A DNA stretch of 64,000 bases from Glycomyces lechevalierae (GCF_027622945.1 NZ_JAPZVQ010000014.1:62001-126000); one strand, 5' to 3'. Shown: positions 45,285 to 54,113, counted from the stretch's first letter. The notes: generated by a model not told the origin, from the sequence alone. Program-made: numbers and translations.

Positions 45285-45768
45285 AGCAGGCGAGTCTACC
45301 TGCCCGTCCGCCTGGTCCCGCCGGGGCCGTGCCGGGCGGCGGGCGCGTTCCCCAGATCCCTTGGGAATTCACCCGACCGGGGGTGCACGGGGTTGACGCG
45401 ATGGTTTATAGTACATATGTTCGATCAAGCGGGAGCGGGTCCGACCCCACCGAGGACTGCGTGTGACGCGGATCGAATAGGCGCGGCGGCGGTGCTCCGC
45501 GACTGCCGCCGCGCCGTCCACCCGCGGCGAATGCGAAGCCCACACCGCCTCGCCGCAGGCTCCACCGCCACCGGCCCGGCGGTGGAGTCCGCCCTCGAAC
45601 CGCATTCGCCGAAACCTCGGCCACGCCTCATCACCGCCGTCGTCCACAGGCTGTGGACGACCGCGCCTCCGCCGACTATCGCACGCACCACCGACAATCC
45701 GAGTGCCGCAGGCCATCCGGCCCCCGCCACCCGCACCGCCATCGCCCCGATGCGGTAATCTCCCCGGT
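45285..45768. other. 484-bp gap with LexA-like promoter and palindrome; no intact gene
   Basis: A promoter TTGACG (45393), 17 bases, TATGTT (45416-45421) overlaps TAGTAC-ATAT-GTTCGA (45409-45424), a 10/12 match to the actinobacterial LexA box. A perfect 23-bp palindrome lies at 45639-45661 (GTCGTCCACAG, G, then its complement). Frames between show no known domain. This may be a deleted SOS-regulated gene whose promoter and tail survive. Confidence 0.45.
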
Positions 45769-45844
45769 GGGTCTATAGCTCAATTGGCAGAGCTGCGGAC
45801 TTTTAATCCGTAGGTTGTGGGTTCGAGTCCCACTGGACCCACCA
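45769..45844 (+). tRNA. tRNA-Lys (anticodon UUU)
   Basis: The full cloverleaf reads from GGGTCTA to TGGACCC, with discriminator A and an encoded CCA at 45842-45844. The D arm is GCTC/GAGC. The anticodon stem GCGGA/TCCGT holds loop CTTTTAA (anticodon TTT), and the T arm is GTGGG/CCCAC with TTCGAGT. One U-G pair occurs in the acceptor stem. Confidence 0.98.
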
Positions 45845-46291
45845 AAAAACCCAGCTCAGAGCGGGTGCGCAAGACCCGGCGAGGTTGCAGACCCGCCCGG
45901 TACAGCGACGAACCCAGCTTCTCCCGCAGCCGCTTCAGCGGCTTCCTTCGGCTCGCCCGCTGAGGCGTCGGTCCGTAGATCTCTGTGTCTTATGTTCGGG
46001 ATCCGTCATGCGACCTTGGCTGGAGCGTGGTTGGAGCCGGGCCTGTCGCATCCTCGGTGTTGAGGCCGTCTGATCTTCGGTCGTAGGGACGGGGCGGGGG
46101 CGGCCGAGTCGTCCCCGCCCCGCCGCCGTCTCGGCGGCCGACCGGGGATGCATCGACCAGGGGCACGACGTCGACGCGGTCTGCACCGAGGTCGATGACG
46201 AGTACCTTGCCGAGTTCACCGCATCCTGATGGGGATGCTCGCCGGTCCCGCGGCGGTCTGGAACACCAAGCGCCGCAACGTCGCTGCCTGG
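45845..46291. other. Gap after tRNA-Lys; possible short gene remnant
   Basis: No complete gene is seen. On the plus strand, about 46146-46229 reads GCIDQGHDVDAVCTEVDDE and ends FTAS-stop, with strong G/C third-position bias. It looks like the last ~27 codons of a lost gene. No attachment-site duplication of the tRNA 3' end was found within the window by eye. Confidence 0.3.
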
Positions 46292-48961
46292 CTAGGCCAG
46301 GTCCGCCGGGACGGCGGCGCCGATCTCGGTGAAGAGGTCCCGGGCCTCGAGCCGGTGCAGGCGGGCGGACTCCGCGTCGCCTGCGGCGAGGGCGATGCGG
46401 GCGAGGAGGTGGAGCGCTTCGGCTTCGCCGGGGCGGTGTCCGGTCTCGCGGTGGATCAGGAGTGCCTGCCGCACATGGTCGTCGGCGGCCGCGAGTCGTC
46501 CCGCTTCCAGGTCGACTCCGGCGAGCACGTTGAGCGCGCGGCCTTCCAGGAACCGGTAGCCGGCTTCCTCGGCCGTCCGCAGCGCCACCGTCGCGGCCTC
46601 CCCGGCGGCGGCGTCGCCGGTGCGGAGCAGCGCTCCGGACCGGTTCACCATGGCCTCGACCCGGTGGTACACCGTGGCTTCGACCTCGGTCATCGCGAGC
46701 ACGCGGTCGTAGAGGGCGATCGCCGCGCCGTAGTCGCCGCCGCCTTCGCGGACCGCCGCCAGTGTGGCGATCCCGGCGGTGCGGTTGCGGTGGTCGTCGG
46801 CGTCCGTCCGTCCCTCCACCGCGCGCTCCGCGAGCTCCAGGGCCTCGTCGATCCGCCCTTGTGCGAGCCGGAGCCGCGCGATCGTCCGCGGCATGTCGTT
46901 CGACCTGTCGATGCTGACACTGGCGCGTTCGAGCTCGGCCGCCTGCTCGAGGCGGGCGGACGCCGCGCCGAGGCGTCCGCGGTGGATCTCGTTCTCGGCC
47001 AAGTGGGTCAGCAGGACCACGCTGACCGGATCGTTGCCCGCGTCGGTCGCGATCTTCAGCGCCTGCTCGAGGTAGTCGACGCCGGCGTCGAGTTCGCCCA
47101 GGAGGTAGTGGAAGAGGCCCAGCCAGTGCAGGTTCGTGCATTCGGCGCGGTGCTCGCCGATCGCCCGGAACGCGTGCAGTGCAGCGAAAGCGTGCTCCCG
47201 CCCTTCGCGCATCCGGCCCCGGTAGTAGCACGCCACCGCCAGGTTGCCCTCGGCCGAAGCCGCGCCGGGGGCCCAGTCGGCGCGGCGCGCGAAGTCGGCC
47301 GCGTCGCGCAGGTGGTCGATGGCGTCGTCGAGGCGCTCGCAGCGGATCAGCGCGCAGGCCAGCGCGAGCGCCGCGGCGGCCCGGCCGAGCGGGTCGCCGG
47401 CGCTGGTCGCCGCGGTCAGGGCGGCGGTGCTGAGGCGCACGCCGTCGCCGCCGAGCATGTGCAGCCAGACGTAGCCGCGCACGGTGTCGGCCATGAGCCA
47501 GGCGAACGGCTCCCTTCCGCGTTCGGTGGCGGCCTCGACGGCGGCGATGAGGTTGTCCCACTCGGCTTCCAGCCACTGTGCGGCCTCCTCGCCCGTCGGC
47601 TCCCACCGGTCGCCCGGGGCCGCGGGGAGGCCGATCATCGCCGGGTAGAGCGCCGAGCGGCAGCCGTCGGCGCCGCGGAGGTACCAGTCGAGCAGCCGGT
47701 CGAAGGCGTTGTCGCGCTCCGGCTCCGGTTCTTCGGCTTCGAGGAGTTCGGTGGCGTAGAGGCGGATCAGGTCGTGGAAGCGGTGGCGGCCGGGGCCGGC
47801 GTCCTCGATCAGGTGCGACTCGATCAGGGTTCGCAGTGCCCGCTCGGCCTGGGGGCCGCCGTGGAGGCGGACGGCTGCGGCGGTGCTGAAGTCGGGCCCG
47901 GGGACGAGGGCGAGCAGCCGGAACAGCTTGGCCGCGTGGGGATCGAGGGACGGGTAGGACCAGGAGAACACGGCGCGGAGGTCGACCGAGTCGTCGTCGA
48001 CGGCGAGGGCGTCGAGCCGGGAGGTCTCCAGTTCGTCGGCGACGGCGCGCAGCGTCCGGTCGGGGCGCATGGCGGCCCGGGCTCCGGCGATGGCGAGGGC
48101 GAGCGGCAGGCCGGCGCAGGCGGTCAGCACCCGTTCCGTCGCTTCGGGTTCGGCGGCGAGCCGCGGTGCCCCGAGCTGCCGTCGGAGCAGGGCGGCCGAT
48201 TCGGCGCGGTCGAACGCGCCGATCTCGACGGCCTTGGCGCCGTGGGAGACGGCGAGTCCGGCGAGGCGGCGGCGGCTGATCACCACCGTGTGGACCTGGG
48301 AGGCGTCCGGCAGGAGCGGCCGGACTTGGGCGGCGTCCCTGGCGTTGTCGAGGATCAGCAGCCGCCGCGCCCCGCCGATGATGGTGCGGTAGAGCGTGAA
48401 CTGCGCATCGGCGCCGGTCGGGATCCGCTGCGGCTCCACGCCGAGGGCGCCGAGGAGCTGGCGGACCGCTTCGTCGGGTTCCATCGCGGTCCCGCCCGGG
48501 GCGAATCCGCGCAGGTCGATGTAGATCCTCCCGCCGGGGAAGCGGTCGGCGGACCGGTGGCCCCAGTGCAGTGCGAGCATCGTCTTGCCGATCCCGCCGG
48601 CGCCGGTGAGGACGACGAGCGGGCTCGTGGACGAGTCGGCCGCTTCGTCAAGGCTCGCAAGGAGATCGCTTCTGCCGGTGAACGCGCTGGTGCTCGAGGG
48701 GAGGGCGACCGGTGCGATGGCCTGCGGCGCCGCTCCCGGGTCCGACGTGCCGGTCAGGGACGCCACCGCGTCCGCGTCCAGGCCCAGCGCCTTCGCGAGC
48801 AGGCGCACCGTCTTCGATTGCGGCCGTATCCGTCCCGACTCGATGTCGCGGATCGTGCGCACTCCGACGCCGGCCTTGAGGGCGAGTTCCTCCTGCGTCA
48901 TCAGTGCCCGCAACCGGAACGGCCGGAGGTTGACGAGGGGGGATGACGCTCGGTCGCGCAT
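46292..48961 (-). CDS. XRE-NB-ARC-TPR transcriptional regulator (STAND ATPase)
   Basis: The protein has 889 aa. Residues 10-65 are an XRE helix-turn-helix (TQEELALKAGVGVRTIRDIESGR). Residues 95-400 are an NB-ARC ATPase with P-loop GAGGIGKT (120-127), LLILDNARD (Walker B), ACAGLPLALAIAGARA (GLPL motif) and RFHDLIRLYA (MHD-like). Residues 420-889 are TPR-like helical repeats. The AfsR/SARP relatives share this NB-ARC-TPR half but use a different DNA-binding domain. Such proteins are signal-gated activators. No obvious target operon is adjacent. Confidence 0.9.
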   Translation of the reverse strand: MRDRASSPLVNLRPFRLRALMTQEELALKAGVGVRTIRDIESGRIRPQSKTVRLLAKALGLDADAVASLTGTSDPGAAPQAIAPVALPSSTSAFTGRSDLLASLDEAADSSTSPLVVLTGAGGIGKTMLALHWGHRSADRFPGGRIYIDLRGFAPGGTAMEPDEAVRQLLGALGVEPQRIPTGADAQFTLYRTIIGGARRLLILDNARDAAQVRPLLPDASQVHTVVISRRRLAGLAVSHGAKAVEIGAFDRAESAALLRRQLGAPRLAAEPEATERVLTACAGLPLALAIAGARAAMRPDRTLRAVADELETSRLDALAVDDDSVDLRAVFSWSYPSLDPHAAKLFRLLALVPGPDFSTAAAVRLHGGPQAERALRTLIESHLIEDAGPGRHRFHDLIRLYATELLEAEEPEPERDNAFDRLLDWYLRGADGCRSALYPAMIGLPAAPGDRWEPTGEEAAQWLEAEWDNLIAAVEAATERGREPFAWLMADTVRGYVWLHMLGGDGVRLSTAALTAATSAGDPLGRAAAALALACALIRCERLDDAIDHLRDAADFARRADWAPGAASAEGNLAVACYYRGRMREGREHAFAALHAFRAIGEHRAECTNLHWLGLFHYLLGELDAGVDYLEQALKIATDAGNDPVSVVLLTHLAENEIHRGRLGAASARLEQAAELERASVSIDRSNDMPRTIARLRLAQGRIDEALELAERAVEGRTDADDHRNRTAGIATLAAVREGGGDYGAAIALYDRVLAMTEVEATVYHRVEAMVNRSGALLRTGDAAAGEAATVALRTAEEAGYRFLEGRALNVLAGVDLEAGRLAAADDHVRQALLIHRETGHRPGEAEALHLLARIALAAGDAESARLHRLEARDLFTEIGAAVPADLA

Positions 48962-49247
48962 CTCGCAATGATAGGTCTACGCGGCGAGAACACCGACGTG
49001 CGCGTGGACCCGATGGCGCTACCGCGGCGAACGTCGCCATGTCCCTTGCGCCGCAAGCGAAGCCCGGCCGCAGGTGTGCCGCGGCCGGGGTCGGACGTCA
49101 GAACCCCTACGTCGCGGAGCTCGCCGATATAGAAGACGTTGCCGTCGCAGGTGTCGGGCGTTCCTGCGCGACGGCGATGTCACCGTGGTAGTGGGTGATC
49201 GTGAAGCCGTTCCCCACGCCTTGGCAGGCTGCCAGGCGGTTTCGCCG

Positions 49248-49685
49248 TCAGTGGAGGTATTCGACGAGGCCGACGATGACGCCCGCCGGGCCGCGGACGT
49301 AGCCGTACCGGAGCGCGTCCTCGTACCGCACCACTTCGCCTTCGAGCCTGCCGCCGTGCGCGCGGAGGCCTTCGATCACGCCGTCGAGGCCTTCGACGAC
49401 GAAGGTGACCCGGGGGATGCCCGGGGTGCTCACCGGTTCCCAAGGGGCGCGGGCGGTCGTGCGCGGGTGGAGGATCGTCGAGAGTTCGATGCGGCCGCTG
49501 CCGTCCGGGGTGCGCAGCATCGCGATGTCCGAGCGGAGGCCGTCGAGCGCGGTGAGCCGGTCGGCCCACTCGCCTTCGACCGTCGCCCGGCCCTCCACCT
49601 CCATGCCGAGCTCGGTGAAGAACGCGATGGCGGCCTCCAGGTCCTCGACGACGATGCCGGTGTGGTCCAAGCGCAGCAGTCCCAT
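49248..49685 (-). CDS. VOC-family (glyoxalase/bleomycin resistance) protein
   Basis: This 145-aa protein has paired beta-alpha-beta-beta-beta modules: RLDHTGIVVEDLEAAIAFFTELGMEVEG and later GIPRVTFVVEGLDGVIEGLRAHGG, ending GPAGVIVGLVEYL. Candidate metal ligands are His8 and the C-terminal Glu. GAGG precedes ATG 49685, which lies 8 bases after the dioxygenase-like stop, so the two are one operon. The substrate is unknown. Confidence 0.88.
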   Translation of the reverse strand: MGLLRLDHTGIVVEDLEAAIAFFTELGMEVEGRATVEGEWADRLTALDGLRSDIAMLRTPDGSGRIELSTILHPRTTARAPWEPVSTPGIPRVTFVVEGLDGVIEGLRAHGGRLEGEVVRYEDALRYGYVRGPAGVIVGLVEYLH

Positions 49686-49693
49686 GGGGAGCC

Positions 49694-50212
49694 TCATTTC
49701 TCGGTGTCGTAGTAGCGGCGGACGCTGCTGCCGACGCGGCTCAGGTCCGTGCCGTAGACGTGCAGCGAGATCGCGTTCTCGGTGCCGGTGTTCAGTATCC
49801 GGTGGATATCGCCCGGCGGGGCGAAACCGGTGACCTCGCCGACGTGGTTGTCGGCGGTGCCGATCGGGTTCAGGCGCTCGTCGAACAGCTCCTCGTGCTC
49901 GACGCCCTGCAGGACGCCGACGACGCACCACGTGATGTGGTCGTGGATCCGCGTCGCCTGGCCCGGCAGCCAGATCACGGCCGTCACGGAGAAGCTGCCG
50001 TCCGGTTCGGCGTGCAGCAGGTGCCCGGTCGCCCCCTCCGGGCCGCCGGCCCGCTGCTCGGAGGTGAGGAGGTCGAGGCCGGGGAGGTTCCCGCGGAGCT
50101 CGTCGGCGACGAGGCGGGCGGCGTCGTTCCAGTCGGTTCCGGCGCGGAGCGCTCGGCGCACCGCGGCGGCGGTCTCGGTGAGCGCGGGTGCCGCGCTGAT
50201 GATCGTGCTCAT
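49694..50212 (-). CDS. Cysteine dioxygenase-like cupin protein
   Basis: This 172-aa thiol dioxygenase-type cupin has the iron ligands in TRIHDHITWCVVGVLQG (HxH) and a third His in PPGDIHRILNTGTENAISLHVYG. It would oxidise cysteine or another small thiol to the sulfinic acid. ATG at 50212 is preferred; an in-frame ATG at 50257 lies only 30 bases from the divergent LysR start. It is divergent from LysR, which probably controls it, and followed by the VOC gene. Confidence 0.78.
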   Translation of the reverse strand: MSTIISAAPALTETAAAVRRALRAGTDWNDAARLVADELRGNLPGLDLLTSEQRAGGPEGATGHLLHAEPDGSFSVTAVIWLPGQATRIHDHITWCVVGVLQGVEHEELFDERLNPIGTADNHVGEVTGFAPPGDIHRILNTGTENAISLHVYGTDLSRVGSSVRRYYDTEK

Positions 50213-50267
50213 GACTTCAGGGTCCCGTAGATCGATCCATCGGTCCAATGTCAACATCGACGGAAAC

Positions 50268-50286
50268 CCATAGATAGCATTGATGG
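50268..50286. promoter_or_regulatory. LysR-type operator CCAT-N11-ATGG
   Basis: CCAT (50268-50271) and ATGG (50283-50286) are separated by 11 bases, the T-N11-A layout bound by LysR proteins. The site directly abuts the LysR ATG and lies 55 bases before the divergent dioxygenase-like gene. Confidence 0.55.
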
Positions 50287-51150
50287 ATGCTGGATATCGT
50301 GCGGCTCCGGGTCATCGCCGCGATCGCCGAGCACGGCTCGGTCACCAAGGCCGCCAAGCACCTCCACTATGCGCAGCCGTCCGTCAGCCACCACCTCGCC
50401 CGCCTGGAGGCCGAGACCGGCGCCCGGCTCGTGCAGCGCGTCGGCCGCGGCATCCGGCTCACGCCGGAAGGCGAGATGCTGGCGCGGCGCGCCGTCGAGA
50501 TCATCGGCCGCGTCGACGCCGCCGAAGCCGAACTCGAGGCGATGGCCGGCCTGCGCGCCGGGCGGGTGCGCATCGCCGGGTTCCAGTCGGCGCTGAGCAC
50601 GATCGTGCCCGAGGCCGCGGCCGCGATGCGACGCGACCATCCCGGGATCGAGCTGCGGCTCGTCGACGCCCACCCCGTCGCGGCGCTGGCGATGCTCCGC
50701 GAGGGCGACGTCGACGCCGCCATCGTGTTCCGCTACGACGACGACCTCCCCTCCGACGTCCGCGGCGTCCACCTCTTCGACGACCCGATGTTCCTGGTCG
50801 GCCTCGAACCCGGACTGGGCCTCCTCGACCACCGCGACTCCGCGTGGATCGCCGGCTGCGAGCGCTGCCGCGAGGAACTCCTCGACGCGTGCGGCAAGGC
50901 CGGTTTCACGCCCGAGATCGCGTACACGAGCGACGAGATCATCGTCCAGCAGGCGCTCGTCGCGGCAGGCCTGGGCGTGACCACCAATCCCGGTCTGGCC
51001 CTGCTGACCCACCGCCGGGACGACATCGCGGTGACGCCGATCGACCGCGTCCGCCGGATCCACATCGTCACGTACGGCGAGCCGCCGGACCCGCCCGCGA
51101 CCACCGCGTTCATCGGCGCGCTCCGCGACGCGGCGCGGCGCTTCGCGTGA
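50287..51150 (+). CDS. LysR-family transcriptional regulator
   Basis: The protein has 287 aa. The N-terminal winged helix-turn-helix is IAEHGSVTKAAKHLHYAQPSVSHHLARLEAETGARLVQR (about 12-50). The substrate-binding domain follows, with AGFQSALSTIVPEAAAAM and VQQALVAAGLGVTTNPGLALL. Divergence from the cysteine dioxygenase-like gene and the T-N11-A site suggest it regulates that operon and itself, perhaps in response to a thiol or amino acid. Confidence 0.92.
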   Translation: MLDIVRLRVIAAIAEHGSVTKAAKHLHYAQPSVSHHLARLEAETGARLVQRVGRGIRLTPEGEMLARRAVEIIGRVDAAEAELEAMAGLRAGRVRIAGFQSALSTIVPEAAAAMRRDHPGIELRLVDAHPVAALAMLREGDVDAAIVFRYDDDLPSDVRGVHLFDDPMFLVGLEPGLGLLDHRDSAWIAGCERCREELLDACGKAGFTPEIAYTSDEIIVQQALVAAGLGVTTNPGLALLTHRRDDIAVTPIDRVRRIHIVTYGEPPDPPATTAFIGALRDAARRFA

Positions 51151-51404
51151 CGCCCGCGGCCTTGCACTGCGCCGCAACGGCTGTGACCTGCGGCATGATC
51201 GGCACCTTGCTGTTCACGGGACTTGTCCGAGGGTTTCCTGAGGCGTAATGAGCCGGTGACAAGCGCCGGTCAGAGTAGTCCCCGAGGCCCCGGAACCGCC
51301 CGCGGCGCCGGAGATCCATTCCGGCCGTTCCCACACGCGGGGCGGGCCTCACCGCCGCACCGGCGCGGCACGCATCTCGCATCACCGCCCGGAAGGAAAC
51401 ACCG

Positions 51405-51617
51405 ATGGACGCTTACACCATCCTCGCCATCCAGCTCGTCGGCTCCGAGGCGCGCTCGGCGCTGCCCGACGCGCCGGTCGTCGACGACCGTCCCACGCTG
51501 CTCAGCCGGATCGCCGGCGGCTTCACCGCCGCCCGGCGCGGCCTCATCGCCCGCGACCTGCGGGTGACCTCCAAGGCCGCGCTCCCGACCCGCGCCGACG
51601 TGCGCCGGGCCGCCTAA
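51405..51617 (+). CDS. Small hypothetical protein, 70 aa
   Basis: I do not recognise this protein. It is basic, with a hydrophobic first helix (MDAYTILAIQLVG) and an Arg/Ala-rich second half (RIAGGFTAARRGLIARDLRV). GGAAGGA sits nine bases upstream of the ATG and a strong terminator follows 13 bases after the stop, supporting a real short gene. It could be a small membrane-associated or regulatory protein. Confidence 0.6.
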   Translation: MDAYTILAIQLVGSEARSALPDAPVVDDRPTLLSRIAGGFTAARRGLIARDLRVTSKAALPTRADVRRAA

Positions 51618-51629
51618 GCGACACGCACG

Positions 51630-51665
51630 GCGCAGGGCCGGGAAGTCCGCTTCCCGGCCCTGCGC
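51630..51665. terminator. Strong hairpin terminator
   Basis: A perfect 16-bp stem starting GCGCAGGGCCGGGAAG with a 4-base loop TCCG lies between the small-protein gene and the convergent amidohydrolase gene. Confidence 0.88.
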
Positions 51666-51762
51666 TCTGCCCGCAGCCGTCCGGGGCGGCGGCACAGCCT
51701 CCACAGCACCGCCGCCCCGGGCTCAACCGGTCCGGTTCACGCTGCCGCCCTCGGCGGTACGG

Positions 51763-52902
51763 CTAGCCGACCTGCGCACCGTCGATGTACGCCCGCTCCA
51801 CCTTGGAGTAGATGTCGAGCGGGTCGCCCGACCAGATGCAGAAGTCCGCGTCCTTGCCCGCTTCGAGCGAGCCGAGGCGGTCGTCCACGCCCATGATCTG
51901 GGCCGGGTTGATCGTCACCGAACGCAGCGCGGTGTCGCGGTCGAGGCCGGCCTTGACCGCGAGCATCACCTGGATGATCAGGTGCTCGATCGGGACCACC
52001 GGATGGTCGGTGGTGATCGCGACCTTGACGCCCGCGGCGGCGAGCTTCGCGGCGTTCTCCGGCCACCGGTTCACCGTCTCCACCTTGGAACGCGAGCACA
52101 GCAGCGGCCCGAAGATCACCGGGATGCCCCGCTCGGCGACCACGTCGGCCAGCAGGTGCGCCTCGGTCCCGTGGTCGAGCACCAGGTCGTACCCGAACTC
52201 CTCGGCCACGCGCAGCGCCGTGGCGATGTCGTCGGCGCGGTGGCAGTGCTGGCGCCACGGGATCTCGCGGTCGAGGACCTTCGCGAGCACTTCGAGCTTC
52301 AGGTCGCGGTCGGGCGCGTCCGCGCTCCGGTAGTTCTCGGCCTCCACGAACGCCTGCCGCAGCACGCCCGCCGTGCCGAGCCGGGTCGACGGCGTCTTCT
52401 TCTGCTCCCCGTACACCCGCTTCGGGTTCTCGCCCAGCGCCGACTTCACGCCCGACGGCGACCGCAGCACCATCTCGTCCACATAGCGGCCCACGGTCTT
52501 GATCGCGACGGTCTCGCCGCCGATCACGTTGCCCGAACCGGGGTTCACGTTCACCGCGAGCACCCCGCCCTGGAGCGCTTCGGCGAAGCCCGGCTCGGCG
52601 GGGTTGATGCCGTCCAGCGCCCGCACGTACGCGGTGTTCGGGTCGGTCATCTCGTTGGTGTCGTTGCCGGCCCAGCCCTCGGCGACCTCGTGCACGCCCA
52701 GGTGGGTGTGGGCGTCGATCAGGCCCGGCACGATCCATTTCCCGGTCGCGTCCTCGACCGGGACTCCTTCGGGCACAGGGAGGTCCGCGCCGCCGACGGC
52801 GCTGATGCGGCCGTGCTCGACGATGATGACGCCGTTGTCGATCGGCGCTGAGGTGATGGGGACTACGCGTGCGCCGCGCAGAGCGAACGTTGCCTCGGAC
52901 AT
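51763..52902 (-). CDS. Amidohydrolase (imidazolonepropionase-like)
   Basis: This 379-aa metal-dependent hydrolase has the TIM-barrel amidohydrolase fold. The N-terminal metal motif is GLIDAHTHLGVH, further ligands are in HCHRADD and VLDHGTEAHL, and the catalytic Asp is in AITTDHPVVP. The C-terminal GSLEAGKDADFCIWSGDP closes the composite domain. The substrate is unknown. The heptanucleotide array lies upstream of its start. Confidence 0.87.
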   Translation of the reverse strand: MSEATFALRGARVVPITSAPIDNGVIIVEHGRISAVGGADLPVPEGVPVEDATGKWIVPGLIDAHTHLGVHEVAEGWAGNDTNEMTDPNTAYVRALDGINPAEPGFAEALQGGVLAVNVNPGSGNVIGGETVAIKTVGRYVDEMVLRSPSGVKSALGENPKRVYGEQKKTPSTRLGTAGVLRQAFVEAENYRSADAPDRDLKLEVLAKVLDREIPWRQHCHRADDIATALRVAEEFGYDLVLDHGTEAHLLADVVAERGIPVIFGPLLCSRSKVETVNRWPENAAKLAAAGVKVAITTDHPVVPIEHLIIQVMLAVKAGLDRDTALRSVTINPAQIMGVDDRLGSLEAGKDADFCIWSGDPLDIYSKVERAYIDGAQVG

Positions 52903-53031
52903 GGACCCGCCTTCCAGGTGGCTCGTCGGGTGGTCGGTGGGGCGGTGGCCCCGCCGCTCATCCTGCCCGATCTGCTAGCCGCACGGCTAGTGCGCGGCGG
53001 GATTCGTGGAGCATCCCACTCGCCGCACGGC

Positions 53032-53187
53032 GTACATCGTGCGGCGTACGGTGTACTGCGTACGAGGTGCGATGCGCCGCAACGGCGTACGCAGTACGAC
53101 GTACTGGGTACGAGGTACTGCGTACGGGCTGGAACGTCGGTCCCCGGCGTGCGGAGTACGACGTACTTAGTACGGAATACGTTGTAC
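53032..53187. repeat. GTACNNN heptanucleotide array
   Basis: Fourteen GTAC tetramers occur in 156 bases at 53032, 53046, 53053, 53060, 53087, 53094, 53101, 53108, 53115, 53122, 53156, 53163, 53170 and 53184. Most are exactly 7 bases apart, and several missing positions hold GTGC (53039, 53067, 53149) or ATAC (53177). Two one-base phase shifts interrupt the register. The array starts about 130 bases upstream of the amidohydrolase gene and ends 5 bases from the stop of the next gene. Confidence 0.93.
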
Positions 53188-53192
53188 GAGCC

Positions 53193-54113
53193 TCAGCTCG
53201 CCCAGCGGATGATCTCTTTCGTGATCGTCTCCGGGGCCTCCTGCTGCGGGAAGTGCCCGATGCCGTCGAGGAGCTTCCACTCGTACCGCCCGTACACGTA
53301 CCGGCCCGAGCCCTGCGCGGTGCGCGGCAGCACGCACCGGTCGAGCGCGCCGTGCAGCTGCAGCGTCGGCACCGGCGTGGGCCGCTGCAGGAGCTTCACG
53401 AACCGCCGCCCGGCCAGGCCCATCGCGGTGCGGAACGGCCACCGGAACGCCTCCAGGGCGCAGAACGCGGCCTGCGGGATCTGGATGACGTCACGGCAGG
53501 CGCGCACGTACTCCTGGAAGTCGCGGCTGCCGCGCCAGCCCGGCCCGGACCACGCGTACATGAGGTCGGCGACCTTCCGCGCGTCCCAGTCCGTCAGCTT
53601 GTGCTCGTAGCGCGGCATCTGGAACGCGAACAGGTGCCGCGAGGCCGTGAGCTGCCCCTTCGGGTCGACCGCGAGCGCGGCGCGCTGGCGCAGCGGGTGG
53701 GCCGCGCCGAGCACGACGAGGGACTTGAACTGGCGAGGGTGGAACGCGGCCGCGGCGAAGCCGAGGATGCCGCCGAGGTCGTGGCCGACGACCGTCGCCT
53801 CGCGCTCGCCGAGGGCCCGCACGAGGCCGACGACGTCCGCGGCCATCGTGTACGCGTCGTAGCCGCGCGGCGGCTTGTCCGAGGCGCCGTAGCCGCGCAG
53901 GTCGGCGGCCACGACGCGGAAGCCAGCGTCGGCGAGGGCCGGGATCTGGTGGCGCCAGGCCCACCAGAACTCCGGGAAGCCGTGCAGCAGCAGGATGAGC
54001 GGGCCCTCGCCTGCCTCCACGACGTGGAAGCGCGAGCCGTTGGCGTCGATGTGCCGGTGGGTCCAGGGGCCTTGCTTGATGGCGGCGCTGTCGGCGAAGG
54101 TCTTGCGGGTCAC
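53193..54113 (-). CDS. Alpha/beta hydrolase, epoxide hydrolase-like
   Basis: This 306-aa protein has the oxyanion motif LLHGFPEFWWAWRHQ, the nucleophile elbow VVGHDLGGILG (Asp, as in epoxide and haloalkane hydrolases rather than Ser) and a C-terminal GIGHFPQQEAPE with the catalytic His. An Asp nucleophile with HGFPE favours epoxide hydrolase. GTG at 54113 (MTRKTFADSA) is used; a longer frame begins at 54179. The stop lies against the GTACNNN array. Confidence 0.85.
   Translation of the reverse strand: MTRKTFADSAAIKQGPWTHRHIDANGSRFHVVEAGEGPLILLLHGFPEFWWAWRHQIPALADAGFRVVAADLRGYGASDKPPRGYDAYTMAADVVGLVRALGEREATVVGHDLGGILGFAAAAFHPRQFKSLVVLGAAHPLRQRAALAVDPKGQLTASRHLFAFQMPRYEHKLTDWDARKVADLMYAWSGPGWRGSRDFQEYVRACRDVIQIPQAAFCALEAFRWPFRTAMGLAGRRFVKLLQRPTPVPTLQLHGALDRCVLPRTAQGSGRYVYGRYEWKLLDGIGHFPQQEAPETITKEIIRWAS

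Noticed and set aside
45845..46291. Integrated element using tRNA-Lys as attachment site
   Set aside because: No integrase, and no second copy of the tRNA 3' end in the window.
48962..49247. Minus-strand gene remnant reading GNGFTITHYHGDIAVAQE and, in another frame, CDGNVFYIGELRDVG
   Set aside because: It would need a frameshift and I recognise no family; too weak to list as a pseudogene.
53032..53187. CRISPR array
   Set aside because: Units are 7 bases with a 4-base core; no long repeats, spacers or cas genes.
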